In this document: piece after piece, positions 18,885 to 27,158 of the stretch
Layout: each line of letters begins with the position of its first letter
Position numbering within the stretch: position 1 is the stretch's first letter
NCBI RefSeq assembly: GCF_000350485.1
Contig: NZ_AORV01000035.1
Location: forward strand, 1 to 64,000
DNA length: 64,000 nucleotides
DNA from: Ruminiclostridium cellobioparum subsp. termitidis CT1112
GTDB lineage: Bacteria > Bacillota > Clostridia > Acetivibrionales > DSM-1351
Direction: 5' to 3'
Notes under the pieces: model-generated
Seen by the model: the letters and a program-made list of their open reading frames with translations, nothing else
What the model was told of the DNA's origin: nothing
The model's database searches: none
Translations under genes and position numbers: made by a program

Positions 18885-19454
18885 TTAATAACTTGCCAGT
18901 ATCTCTTCCGCAACTTTAACCTGAGATACTCTCGTATCCATTGCCCGTTTCTGAATATACCTGTGGGCCTGCGGTTCAGACATATTCATTTTTTCCACCA
19001 GCAGCCATTTGGCCTTCTCAATGACCTTTCTGTCATTGATCCGCTTTTCCAGATCATCATTTTGAAGCTTCAGACCTCTCAGTGATTTACGGGAATTGGC
19101 GGCAAATTTGGCCGTTTGCAGTAATATTGTCTTGTTTATAGGCTTTGGAAGTATAAGTGCACCAACTTTTTCAAGTTTATACTGCATTTCTCCCAGATGC
19201 TCGTGCTTGGCCAGAAGGATTATGCCGGCATCTGTTTTATCGGCTATATCCAAAACAAGTTCAATGCCTAATTCATCCTGTAAAGGCGAATTTATCAATA
19301 TTAATTCTGGTTCGAACATATCAAGCTTGCGTCTGGCCTCATTTGCAGATAAAGAGTATTCCGCTGCCGAATATCCCTGTTGCAGCATGAGGGTTCGTAG
19401 CTCTTTTATCACATCAGGCCTGCTGCACACAATCAGAATCCCTCCTGCTCCCAC
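18885..19454 (-). CDS. ANTAR-domain antiterminator with pseudo-receiver
   Basis: 189 aa. Residues 1-120 look like a receiver domain, but the usual phospho-Asp position reads LILINSPL (Asn), and the acidic pair is missing, so phosphorylation is unlikely; the conserved Lys (LPKPI) is kept. After a coiled coil (LKLQNDDLEKRIND) comes the ANTAR domain (VIEKAKWLLVEKMNMSEPQAHRYIQKRAMD). ANTAR proteins bind paired hexaloop hairpins and prevent termination. The perfect GGAGGTGAT site favours GTG 19454 over TTG 19460. It is cotranscribed with glnA (53-nt gap), whose leader carries a matching hairpin. Confidence 0.93.
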   Translation of the reverse strand: MGAGGILIVCSRPDVIKELRTLMLQQGYSAAEYSLSANEARRKLDMFEPELILINSPLQDELGIELVLDIADKTDAGIILLAKHEHLGEMQYKLEKVGALILPKPINKTILLQTAKFAANSRKSLRGLKLQNDDLEKRINDRKVIEKAKWLLVEKMNMSEPQAHRYIQKRAMDTRVSQVKVAEEILASY

Positions 19455-19507
19455 CGGCAATCACCTCCATCTGAGCGGGAAAAGCTTAAAACAGTTGCGA
19501 TTCCCCA

Positions 19508-20833
19508 TTAATATGCCGAAAGATAACGGTCAATCTCCCAGGAATGCACAATACTGTTATATGAAGCCCACTCTGCTTCCTTTGCAGAAATATATTTTGT
19601 GAAAATATGCTCGCCTAAAACATCCTTTATATAAGGATCTTTTTTCATTTCTTCCAGAGCAAACAGCAGATTTGACGGAAGTCTTTGAATACCCAGCTCT
19701 TTTTCCCTGTCAGGTGCAAGATTATAGGTATTGATATCAACCGGGGCAGGTATCACCAGATTTTTCTGCAGACCGTCCAACCCGGCTTCCAGCAATAATG
19801 CCAGTGTAAGATACGGATTGCAGGACGGGTCGGGGCTTCTCAATTCGATTCTTGTAGCCTCTCCCTTTGGTGCAGGAATTCTCATCAGCAAACTTCTGTT
19901 CATATGTGACCATGCAATGTGAACAGGTGCTTCGAAGCCGGGCACAAATCTCTTGTAGGAATTTACCAGCGGATTGGCTACGGCTGTTATACCCTTTGCA
20001 TGCTGGAGTATTCCGGCTCCGAACATTTTTGCCACCTCGGATATATCCATGCTGTTTTCACCTGCATTGAACAGATTTTTTCCGTTCTGCGAAAGAGACA
20101 TATTGATATGCATGCCCGAACCGTACGAATTATAGATGGGCTTTGGCATGAATGTGGCATGCAAGCCGTTTCTCTGTGCTACGATTTTAACAACCATTTT
20201 GAAAGTCATTATCCTGTCGGCAGCTGTCATGACATCACTGTATTTGAAATCAATTTCATGCTGGCCTGCCGCATTCTCATGATGTGAAGCTTCTATTTCA
20301 AAGCCCATATCCTCAAGTACCATGCAAATCTCTCTTCTGCAGTTCTCACCCAGGTCGGAGGGAGCCAGGTCACAATAACCGGCCGCATCATGGGTTTTGT
20401 TTGTAGGCCTTCCTTCAGCATCAGTGTGGAACAGGAAAAATTCACACTCGGGGCCGATATTAAATGTATAGCCAAGCTGTTTTGCCTTTGCTTCCGACCT
20501 TTTCAAAATATACCTGGGATCCCCCGGGAATTGTGAGCCGTCATAATTTTTGATATCGCAGATGAAGCGTGCAACCTTACCGTGCTGCGGTCTCCATGGC
20601 ATAAGCTGAAATGTGTCCGGATCTGGTAACAGCAGCATATCGGACTGTTCCACCTCTGAAAAGCCTGCAATAGCGGAGGCATCAAACATAACCCCTTCCT
20701 CAAGGGCTCTTTCAAGCTGCTGATCGGTTATTGCAATGTTCTTCATATTACCGAAAATATCTGCAAATTGAAGCCTGATAAACTTAACATCATTCTGTTC
20801 CACAAACTTTAACAGATCATTTTTTGAAGCCAT
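19508..20833 (-). CDS. glnA: Glutamine synthetase, type I
   Basis: 441 aa, the size of the Gram-positive GSI-alpha class. Makes glutamine from glutamate, ammonia and ATP. Seen are the N-terminal beta-grasp, GPECEFFLF (metal-ligand Glu), NAAGQHEIDF, HATFMPKP (ATP-binding), GSGMHINMSL, NSYKRFVPGFEAP (glutamate/ammonia site) and RIELRSPDPSCNPYL. There is no adenylylation-site motif of the GSI-beta class. Expression should depend on readthrough of the leader terminator at 20985-21040. It is followed by the ANTAR regulator gene. Confidence 0.96.
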   Translation of the reverse strand: MASKNDLLKFVEQNDVKFIRLQFADIFGNMKNIAITDQQLERALEEGVMFDASAIAGFSEVEQSDMLLLPDPDTFQLMPWRPQHGKVARFICDIKNYDGSQFPGDPRYILKRSEAKAKQLGYTFNIGPECEFFLFHTDAEGRPTNKTHDAAGYCDLAPSDLGENCRREICMVLEDMGFEIEASHHENAAGQHEIDFKYSDVMTAADRIMTFKMVVKIVAQRNGLHATFMPKPIYNSYGSGMHINMSLSQNGKNLFNAGENSMDISEVAKMFGAGILQHAKGITAVANPLVNSYKRFVPGFEAPVHIAWSHMNRSLLMRIPAPKGEATRIELRSPDPSCNPYLTLALLLEAGLDGLQKNLVIPAPVDINTYNLAPDREKELGIQRLPSNLLFALEEMKKDPYIKDVLGEHIFTKYISAKEAEWASYNSIVHSWEIDRYLSAY

Positions 20834-20984
20834 TTTCCCACCTCTCCTTTACAGTTAAATTTATTTATATTTTACATATTTATATTTTTTTTGTATATAA
20901 ACAGTTTAATATATGTTAATCAGCGGATATTCATTATTATTTGCAATGTTTATACTGTTATTAGATATAGCAGCTGTAGTACAG

Positions 20985-21050
20985 CAAAAATAAAAAAAAG
21001 CGAAACTCATAATTTAAATATCAAACATTATGAGAAACGCCTTTGTTTCC
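20985..21050 (-). promoter_or_regulatory. glnA leader: ANTAR hairpin overlapping a terminator
   Basis: On the minus strand GAAAC-AAAGGC-GTTTC (21034-21049) forms a hairpin with a six-base loop having A at position 1 and G at 4. Its 3' arm is part of the 5' arm of a terminator: GCG-TTT-CTCATAAT (from 21040) pairs with ATTATGAG-TTT-CGC (to 21000), followed by eight T. The two folds exclude each other. The first hairpin of the usual pair is not clear. Confidence 0.8.
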
Positions 21051-21078
21051 GCCGTTATTAATTTTAATCAACAAAATA

Positions 21079-21107
21079 ATTTTACTAATTAATTTCAATT
21101 CAGTCAA
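21079..21107 (-). promoter_or_regulatory. Promoter of glnA
   Basis: TTGACT (21102-21107), 17-nt spacer, TAAAAT (21079-21084) on the minus strand. Transcription would begin near 21072, just ahead of the ANTAR hairpin. Confidence 0.7.
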
Positions 21108-21260
21108 GTATTTTTTTGCAATTTCAGTACCTGTCATCCTGCAAAAATTATTTCATCATCTTTCCAGAAAATATTTTAAATCTCAAATTATATCTGTCGT
21201 ACCTACATATATGTCTATTTTTAACCGCTTATCCCGCTTAAAAATCTTTAATAAAAATTA

Positions 21261-21289
21261 TTGATTTTTTGCAGGATATATATTATAAT
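21261..21289 (+). promoter_or_regulatory. Promoter of gatCAB
   Basis: TTGATT (21261-21266), 17-nt spacer, TATAAT (21284-21289). The start near 21296 places the ANTAR-like hairpin and terminator inside the leader. Confidence 0.7.
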
Positions 21290-21310
21290 TATTGTAAATT
21301 GATAATAACT

Positions 21311-21368
21311 TACAGCAAAGGCGCTGTGTCGGTCAAAAATTCACTTTTGATTGGTACAGTCTTTTTTT
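21311..21368 (+). promoter_or_regulatory. gatCAB leader: ANTAR hairpin overlapping a terminator
   Basis: ACAGC-AAAGGC-GCTGT (21312-21327) has the same hexaloop as the glnA leader. Its 3' arm starts a 15-bp terminator stem, 21324-21338 with 21345-21359, followed by a T run to 21368. A further 7-bp hairpin with a six-base loop (TTATTGT-AAATTG-ATAATAA) lies just upstream but lacks the loop G. Confidence 0.8.
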
Positions 21369-21435
21369 AATTTTTTGGTATAATACTAATATTATGCAAT
21401 CCGGCACAGTAAAAAACAATTATTTGGAGGGTCCT

Positions 21436-21723
21436 ATGACTGATACAAATGACTACATTAAATATATAGCAGGTTTGGCCAAACTCTCACTGGATGATGA
21501 AGAGATGCAGTCATTGGCCGAAGACATGCAGGATATAATCGGTTTAATGGATACAATAAAAGATCTGGATACCGAAAGTATCGGTGCAACCGAGCATATA
21601 TCCAGAGTAACCAATAACATGAGAGAAGACCGGGCAGGCAATCCATTTGATACTGAAAAAATTCTTTCCAATTCCAAACATGCTATGGAGAATTGCTTTT
21701 CCATACCAAAGATGATCGAATAG
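21436..21723 (+). CDS. gatC: Asp-tRNA(Asn)/Glu-tRNA(Gln) amidotransferase subunit C
   Basis: 95 aa, the normal size of GatC, which clamps GatA to GatB in the amidotransferase that converts Glu-tRNA(Gln) to Gln-tRNA(Gln). YIAGLAKLSLDDEE is the family N-terminal signature and MREDRAGNPFDTE the C-terminal one. ATG 21436 has TTGGAGGG upstream; a longer frame from 21394 has none. First gene of gatCAB, 9 nt before gatA. Confidence 0.95.
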   Translation: MTDTNDYIKYIAGLAKLSLDDEEMQSLAEDMQDIIGLMDTIKDLDTESIGATEHISRVTNNMREDRAGNPFDTEKILSNSKHAMENCFSIPKMIE

Positions 21724-21732
21724 GAGGCTATA

Positions 21733-23202
21733 ATGGAAATTACCAGGTTGACTATAAAAGAAGCCCGCACTCTTCTGGATTCAAAGAAAATAAGTGCTGT
21801 TGAGCTTACTGATATATATATGAATAGAATAAAAACTCTTGACGGCAAAGTTGATTCTTATTTGTCCGTATGTGAAGAAACAGCCTTGCTGCAGGCCGCG
21901 GAAGCCCAGAAGAAAATTGACGGCGGGAATGGCGGTATGTTATGCGGTATTCCTTTAAGTATTAAGGATAATATTTGTATAGAAGGTACTAAAACCACCT
22001 GCGCTTCAAAAATGCTTGAGGATTTCATACCACCATATACGGCTACGGCAGTAAACAAGCTTCATTCCCAAAACGCGGTAATACTTGGAAAGGTTAATCT
22101 TGATGAATTCGCCATGGGCGGTTCAACCGAGAATTCCGCTTTTAAGAAAACAAAAAATCCCTTCGATCTGACGAGAGTTCCCGGTGGTTCTTCGGGAGGG
22201 TCGGCGGCATCGGTTTCAGCCTCACTGGCATTGGGATCTCTTGGTTCCGACACCGGCGGTTCTGTCAGGCAGCCCTCGGCATTTTGCGGTGTAGTCGGTA
22301 TGAAGCCCACATACGGCTTGGTATCAAGATACGGGCTGGTGGCCTTCGCCTCCTCTCTCGACCAGATTGGGCCCATAGGCAAAACCGTTGAGGATTGTGC
22401 CATATTATTGGATGGGATTTGCGGTCAGGATCCCAGGGACGGAACCTCTTTAAATTATAAGCCGGAGGTTCCATATGCGGCCTCTGTGGCAGGCGGTATT
22501 AAAAACTATAGCATCGGACTTCCCAGAGAGTATATAACCGAAGGTTTGAACAGTGAGGTCAGAGCTGCTTTGTATAAATCTATTGAAACTCTGGAAAAGC
22601 TCGGTGCAAAAGTTGAAGAGTTTTCCATGCCAAGCCTGAAGCATGCCGTCCCGGCTTATTACCTGATGTCATCCGCCGAAGCAAGTTCAAACCTGTCAAG
22701 ATATGACGGTGTCAAGTACGGATACAGGGCGGAAAACAGCCGGTCTTACAATGAAATGATAGGCAGGTCCCGGGCCGAGGGTTTCGGCCGTGAAGTCAAG
22801 AGAAGGATTTTACTTGGGACCTATGCCCTTGCTTCGGGTTATTATGACGCCTACTACAAAAAAGCTCTGAAGCTCAGAACTTTAATAAGCCAGGGCTTTG
22901 ATGAGGCCTTTGCAAAATATGATGTGGTATTGCACCCCACTACTCCCGAAACAGCCTTCAAGCTCGGGCAAAACACAGATGATCCTCTAAGCATGTATTT
23001 GGCTGATATATATACTGTCTCTGCAAATATTGCAGGTCTTCCGTCAATATCGCTTCCATGCGGATATGATTCAAATGGACTTCCCATAGGCTTGTCCTTC
23101 ACTGGAAAACCTCTTGGAGAGCGCGAAATATTCAGAGCCGCTGCAGCTTTTGAGGCAGATTTTGCCCCCGGGTTCAGAGTGCCCGTATTGACAGGAGGTT
23201 AG
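21733..23202 (+). CDS. gatA: Glu-tRNA(Gln) amidotransferase subunit A
   Basis: 489 aa, an amidase-signature enzyme that releases ammonia from glutamine. The Ser-cisSer-Lys triad is visible: Lys in IKDNICIEG (about 78), GGSSGGSAA (about 153) and GSDTGGSVRQPSAFCG (about 177). It is the glutaminase of the GatCAB complex and links translation to the glutamine pool, consistent with the ANTAR-type leader upstream of the operon. Confidence 0.97.
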   Translation: MEITRLTIKEARTLLDSKKISAVELTDIYMNRIKTLDGKVDSYLSVCEETALLQAAEAQKKIDGGNGGMLCGIPLSIKDNICIEGTKTTCASKMLEDFIPPYTATAVNKLHSQNAVILGKVNLDEFAMGGSTENSAFKKTKNPFDLTRVPGGSSGGSAASVSASLALGSLGSDTGGSVRQPSAFCGVVGMKPTYGLVSRYGLVAFASSLDQIGPIGKTVEDCAILLDGICGQDPRDGTSLNYKPEVPYAASVAGGIKNYSIGLPREYITEGLNSEVRAALYKSIETLEKLGAKVEEFSMPSLKHAVPAYYLMSSAEASSNLSRYDGVKYGYRAENSRSYNEMIGRSRAEGFGREVKRRILLGTYALASGYYDAYYKKALKLRTLISQGFDEAFAKYDVVLHPTTPETAFKLGQNTDDPLSMYLADIYTVSANIAGLPSISLPCGYDSNGLPIGLSFTGKPLGEREIFRAAAAFEADFAPGFRVPVLTGG

Positions 23203-23314
23203 CTTTGAAAGCGCACATGGCCAATTAACCTCCTTTATTCGCCACATTGCGATAAAGGATAATTACTTGCATAACATTTTGTGGCCACAAACGTGGCTCA
23301 TGGAGGTTAATATA

Positions 23315-24754
23315 ATGAAATACATTCCGACCATAGGTTTAGAAATACATGCGGAGTTATCCACCAAATCAAAAATATTCTGCGACTGCCCCGTAAGTTT
23401 CGGCGGAGAGCCCAACACAAGATGCTGTCCGGTGTGCACCGGCCTGCCGGGCACCTTGCCTGTTTTAAACAAAACAGCTGTTGAATATACGGTAAAAGCG
23501 GGGCTGGCCCTGAATTGTGAAATAAATGAATTTTCAAAGCTGGACAGAAAAAATTATTTTTATCCCGATTTGCCCAAGGCATATCAGATTTCACAGTTTG
23601 ACCTGCCCATATGCAAAAACGGAGGAATTACTATCAATACTCCCGAGGGTGAAAAATTTATCCGCATAGAGAGGATACACCTTGAAGAGGACGCCGGAAA
23701 GCTCCTGCACGACAGTTATGACAACTACAGTCTTGCGGATTACAACCGCTGCGGCGTACCGCTTATAGAAATAGTCACAAAACCTGATCTCTCCTCCTCC
23801 GAAGAGGCCAGGGAGTTTGTCGAGAAAGTCCGCCTCATGCTGCTCTACTCCGGCGTTTCAGACTGCCGGATGGAGGAAGGTTCACTGAGAGCAGACGTAA
23901 ACGTCTCAATCCGGCCTCAAGGGACAGAAGAACTTGGAACAAGAACAGAGATGAAGAACATCAACTCAATCAGAGGTATAGCAAGATCAATAGATGCCGA
24001 AATAGAAAGGCAGTCGGAGCTTCTGGACGAAGGTAAAAAAATCACACAGGAAACCAGAAGATGGGATGATAACAAGGGTGAAAGCAAATCCATGAGGAGC
24101 AAGGAAGATGCCCATGATTACAGATACTTCCCCGAACCGGATGTGGTACCCATATCCTTCACAAAGGAAGAGATCGAAGCTTTCCGCAAGGCCTTGCCCG
24201 AGCTCCCCGATAAAAGACTTGCCGAATACACCGGTGAATTTGGCCTGAGTGAAGTTGATGCAAACTTGCTTCTGACCTCGGTCAGTCTTTCGGATTTCTT
24301 TGAGAGTGCTGCCAAAGAGTGCGGAAACCCCAAAGCAGCTTCAAACTTTATAACAGTTGAGGTATTAAGACAATTGAATGATACCGGGCTTTCCGCAGAG
24401 GATATTCCTTTTGGCGGTGAAGTATTGGGCCGCCTGTTAAAGCTGGTTGAAAACGGGGAAATTACCGCGGCCAATGCTAAAAAGGTTTTGGCTGAAATGT
24501 TTGAAGGCGGTAAGAACCCTGAGGACATAATAGCTGAAAAAGGCTACAAGGTTATCAATGATACCGGTGAAGTTGAAAATACAGTTAAAGAGATACTCGC
24601 CGGCAATGAAAAGGCTGTTGCCGAGTATCTGGCAGGCAAGGAAAAAACCTTTGGGTTCCTGATGGGTCAGTGCTCCAGAGCATTGGCCGGAAGAGGAAAT
24701 CCAAAGGTAGTGCAGGAAGTCCTGAGAAGTGAATTAAACAAATTGAAGGGATAA
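23315..24754 (+). CDS. gatB: Glu-tRNA(Gln) amidotransferase subunit B
   Basis: 479 aa. GatB activates the misacylated tRNA carboxylate with ATP and binds tRNA. The N-terminal GLEIHAELST and the Zn-site cysteines CDCPVSFGG and CCPVCTGLPG are seen, then RNYFYPDLPK-type and the C-terminal YqeY-like domain from about 330. ATG 23315 follows TGGAGG; the frame extends upstream without a site. The stop codon lies inside a small hairpin that may be part of the glnN ANTAR site. Confidence 0.97.
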   Translation: MKYIPTIGLEIHAELSTKSKIFCDCPVSFGGEPNTRCCPVCTGLPGTLPVLNKTAVEYTVKAGLALNCEINEFSKLDRKNYFYPDLPKAYQISQFDLPICKNGGITINTPEGEKFIRIERIHLEEDAGKLLHDSYDNYSLADYNRCGVPLIEIVTKPDLSSSEEAREFVEKVRLMLLYSGVSDCRMEEGSLRADVNVSIRPQGTEELGTRTEMKNINSIRGIARSIDAEIERQSELLDEGKKITQETRRWDDNKGESKSMRSKEDAHDYRYFPEPDVVPISFTKEEIEAFRKALPELPDKRLAEYTGEFGLSEVDANLLLTSVSLSDFFESAAKECGNPKAASNFITVEVLRQLNDTGLSAEDIPFGGEVLGRLLKLVENGEITAANAKKVLAEMFEGGKNPEDIIAEKGYKVINDTGEVENTVKEILAGNEKAVAEYLAGKEKTFGFLMGQCSRALAGRGNPKVVQEVLRSELNKLKG

Positions 24755-24833
24755 TACGACAACAATTAAATTTATCAGTGAAACAAAGGCGTTTCGCTCC
24801 TTTTTTAAATAAGGGAGTGGAATGCCTTTTTTT
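24742..24833 (+). promoter_or_regulatory. glnN leader: paired ANTAR hairpins overlapping a terminator
   Basis: First hairpin ATTG-AAGGGA-TAAT (24742-24755) over the gatB stop; second hairpin GTGAAAC-AAAGGC-GTTTCGC (24778-24797). Both loops fit AANGR(R/C). The 3' arm of the second is part of a 13-bp terminator (24788-24800 with 24814-24826) followed by seven T. Readthrough would allow gatCAB-glnN transcription or transcription from a promoter inside gatB. Confidence 0.8.
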
Positions 24834-24886
24834 ATAAGTTCAAAAACAAATAATTAAAATTAATTTTATTAAGGGGGTTACTTAGT

Positions 24887-26980
24887 ATGGCAAATGTAAC
24901 AGAAATTTTTGGAAGCAGTGTATTTAATGACACGGTAATGCATGAGCGCCTTCCAAAGGCAACTTATAAATCCTTGAAAAAAACTATTGATCTTGGTTTG
25001 ACTCTTGATGAATCGGTTGCCGACGTAGTTGCAAGTGTAATGAAGGATTGGGCGATAGAAAAAGGTGCTACCCACTTTACCCACTGGTTCCACCCAATGA
25101 CCGGCATCACTGCTGAAAAACATGATGCATTTATTTCTCCCACCGCAGACGGAAAAGTAATATTGGAATTTTCGGGCAAGGAACTCATCAAGGGTGAACC
25201 CGATGCATCCTCTTTCCCGTCAGGAGGTCTCAGAGCCACTTATGAGGCAAGAGGATATACAGCCTGGGACTGTACCTCGCCTGCATTCGTAAAAGACGGC
25301 ACACTTTATATTCCAACTGCCTTCTGCTCATATACGGGAGAAATCCTTGACAAGAAGACTCCATTGCTCCGTTCAATGGAAGCTCTCAACAAACAGGCAT
25401 TAAGGATATTAAAAGTTCTTGGCAACACTTCTGCCACAAGGGTGACAACAACCGTCGGCCCTGAGCAGGAATACTTCCTCGTTGACAGAGAGCTGTTCAA
25501 ACAGCGTAAGGATTTGATCTTCACAGGAAGGACCCTGTTCGGTGTTAAACCTCCAAAAGGTCAGGAATTGGAAGACCATTACTTTGGCAATATCAAGGAA
25601 AGGGTTTCCGCGTATATGAAGGACCTTGACACCGAACTCTGGAAACTTGGTATTTCTGCCAAGACTGAACACAACGAGGTTGCTCCTGCCCAGCACGAAT
25701 TGGCACCAATATTCAACACATCAAACGTAGCTACCGATCACAATCAGCTTACAATGGAACTGATGCAGAAGGTCGCATTAAGACATGGCCTTGCATGCCT
25801 GCTGCATGAAAAGCCATTTGCCGGTGTCAACGGTTCGGGTAAACACAACAACTGGTCGATGTCAACCAACGACGGACAGAACCTCCTGGAACCGGGTTCA
25901 ACACCGCATGACAATGTTCAGTTCCTTATCTTCCTGACTGCCGTGGTCAGAGCAGTGGATGAATATCAGGATTTGCTGCGCCTGTCTGTAGCCACGGCCG
26001 GAAACGACCACAGACTCGGTGCCAACGAAGCTCCGCCTGCCATTGTTTCAATATTCCTCGGAGACCAGCTAACTGACATTATCAACCAGCTTGAAAACGG
26101 AAAGGCAAAGGGAAAAATCTACAACAATATCCTGGAGACAGGCGTTGCAAGCCTGCCCAAGCTTCCAAAGGATACAACAGACCGTAACAGAACTTCACCC
26201 TTTGCATTCACCGGCAACAAATTCGAATTCAGAATGCTTGGTTCTTCTGCTTCAATTGCAGGTGCCAACTTTGTTCTCAACACAATAGTTGCTGAAATTC
26301 TGCAAAAGTTTGCCGATCAGCTGGAAACTGCAGACGATTTAAATGCCGCCATTGCAACCCTGCTTTCGGAAACCGTTAAAAACCACAAGAGAATCATATT
26401 CAACGGAAACGGCTATTCGGAAGAGTGGGTCGTTGAAGCCGAAAGCAGAGGCTTGCTCAATATGAAGTCAACTGTTGAGTGTATTCCTACCTTTATCAAT
26501 GATAAGAATGTTGCAGTGTTTGTCAGACATGGCGTGTTAAGCAAATCGGAAATCGAATCCAGATATGAAATACTCCTTGAGAACTACGTTAAGACAATCA
26601 ATATTGAAGCATTGACCATGATCAACATGGCCAAGACTGAAATATTGCCTGCCGCCTTCAGGTTCAGCAAGGAACTGTCGGACACCATCAATTCGGTTAA
26701 GGCAACCGGAATGTCTGTTGAGGTTTCAGCCCAGTCTTCGGTATTGAAGGAACTTTCACCGGTTCTCAGTTCCTTTGCTTCAAACCTGACTGCATTAAAG
26801 AAAACACTTGAAAAAGCAAATGCTGAAACCGGCAGTGCATTAAAGCAGGCAGAAGCCTTCAGCAAGACTGTCATTCCTGCAATGGAATCCTTAAGAACTG
26901 ACGCAGACAAGCTGGAAGCCATTCTGCCCAGGGACATGTATCCATTCCCTACCTATGCGGATCTTCTCTTTAATGTTTGA
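24887..26980 (+). CDS. glnN: Glutamine synthetase, type III
   Basis: 697 aa, the length of GSIII, much longer than GSI. Catalyses the same reaction as GlnA but assembles as a dodecamer of larger subunits. [10 protein letters not shown] (metal site), [28 protein letters not shown] and [16 protein letters not shown] are the GSIII signatures. GGGGGTT precedes the start. It sits behind gatB and a leader with a full ANTAR-type site, so two synthetases in this window appear to answer to the same antiterminator. Confidence 0.97.
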   Translation: MANVTEIFGSSVFNDTVMHERLPKATYKSLKKTIDLGLTLDESVADVVASVMKDWAIEKGATHFTHWFHPMTGITAEKHDAFISPTADGKVILEFSGKELIKGEPDASSFPSGGLRATYEARGYTAWDCTSPAFVKDGTLYIPTAFCSYTGEILDKKTPLLRSMEALNKQALRILKVLGNTSATRVTTTVGPEQEYFLVDRELFKQRKDLIFTGRTLFGVKPPKGQELEDHYFGNIKERVSAYMKDLDTELWKLGISAKTEHNEVAPAQHELAPIFNTSNVATDHNQLTMELMQKVALRHGLACLLHEKPFAGVNGSGKHNNWSMSTNDGQNLLEPGSTPHDNVQFLIFLTAVVRAVDEYQDLLRLSVATAGNDHRLGANEAPPAIVSIFLGDQLTDIINQLENGKAKGKIYNNILETGVASLPKLPKDTTDRNRTSPFAFTGNKFEFRMLGSSASIAGANFVLNTIVAEILQKFADQLETADDLNAAIATLLSETVKNHKRIIFNGNGYSEEWVVEAESRGLLNMKSTVECIPTFINDKNVAVFVRHGVLSKSEIESRYEILLENYVKTINIEALTMINMAKTEILPAAFRFSKELSDTINSVKATGMSVEVSAQSSVLKELSPVLSSFASNLTALKKTLEKANAETGSALKQAEAFSKTVIPAMESLRTDADKLEAILPRDMYPFPTYADLLFNV

Positions 26981-26993
26981 TTAATCCAAATCA

Positions 26994-27062
26994 AGAAGGC
27001 AATGGTGCACAGGCGCTCTCTCGCCGCCGGCAAAAGCCGGCCCGCACTATTGCCTTTAATTG
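26994..27062 (+). terminator. Branched GC-rich hairpin after glnN
   Basis: A 13-bp outer stem (AAGGCAATGGTGC with GCACTATTGCCTT) encloses two hairpins, GGCG/CGCC and GCCGGC-AAAA-GCCGGC, and is followed by TTTAATT. The position suits the end of the glnN transcript, although the T tract is weak and the branched shape is unusual for a terminator. Confidence 0.55.
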
Positions 27063-27087
27063 AATGATAAATTACCGAAAAATTAAT

Positions 27088-27143
27088 GGCATGAGTCAAA
27101 TAAATCTCCAATTTCGGAATGGGAGATTTATTTGACTCATGCC
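27088..27143. repeat. Perfect 22-bp inverted repeat before the chemoreceptor gene
   Basis: Positions 27088-27109 and 27122-27143 are exact reverse complements with a 12-nt loop. No T tract follows on either strand. It ends 15 nt before the start codon, next to the ribosome binding site, so it could affect translation or mark an operator. Confidence 0.75.
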
Positions 27144-27158
27144 GGAATTGGAGATACG

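Noticed and set aside
20985-21368. T-box riboswitches ahead of glnA and gatCAB
   Set aside because: No specifier loop, AG bulge or T-box sequence (TGGNACCGCG-like) is present; the hexaloop hairpins fit ANTAR sites instead.
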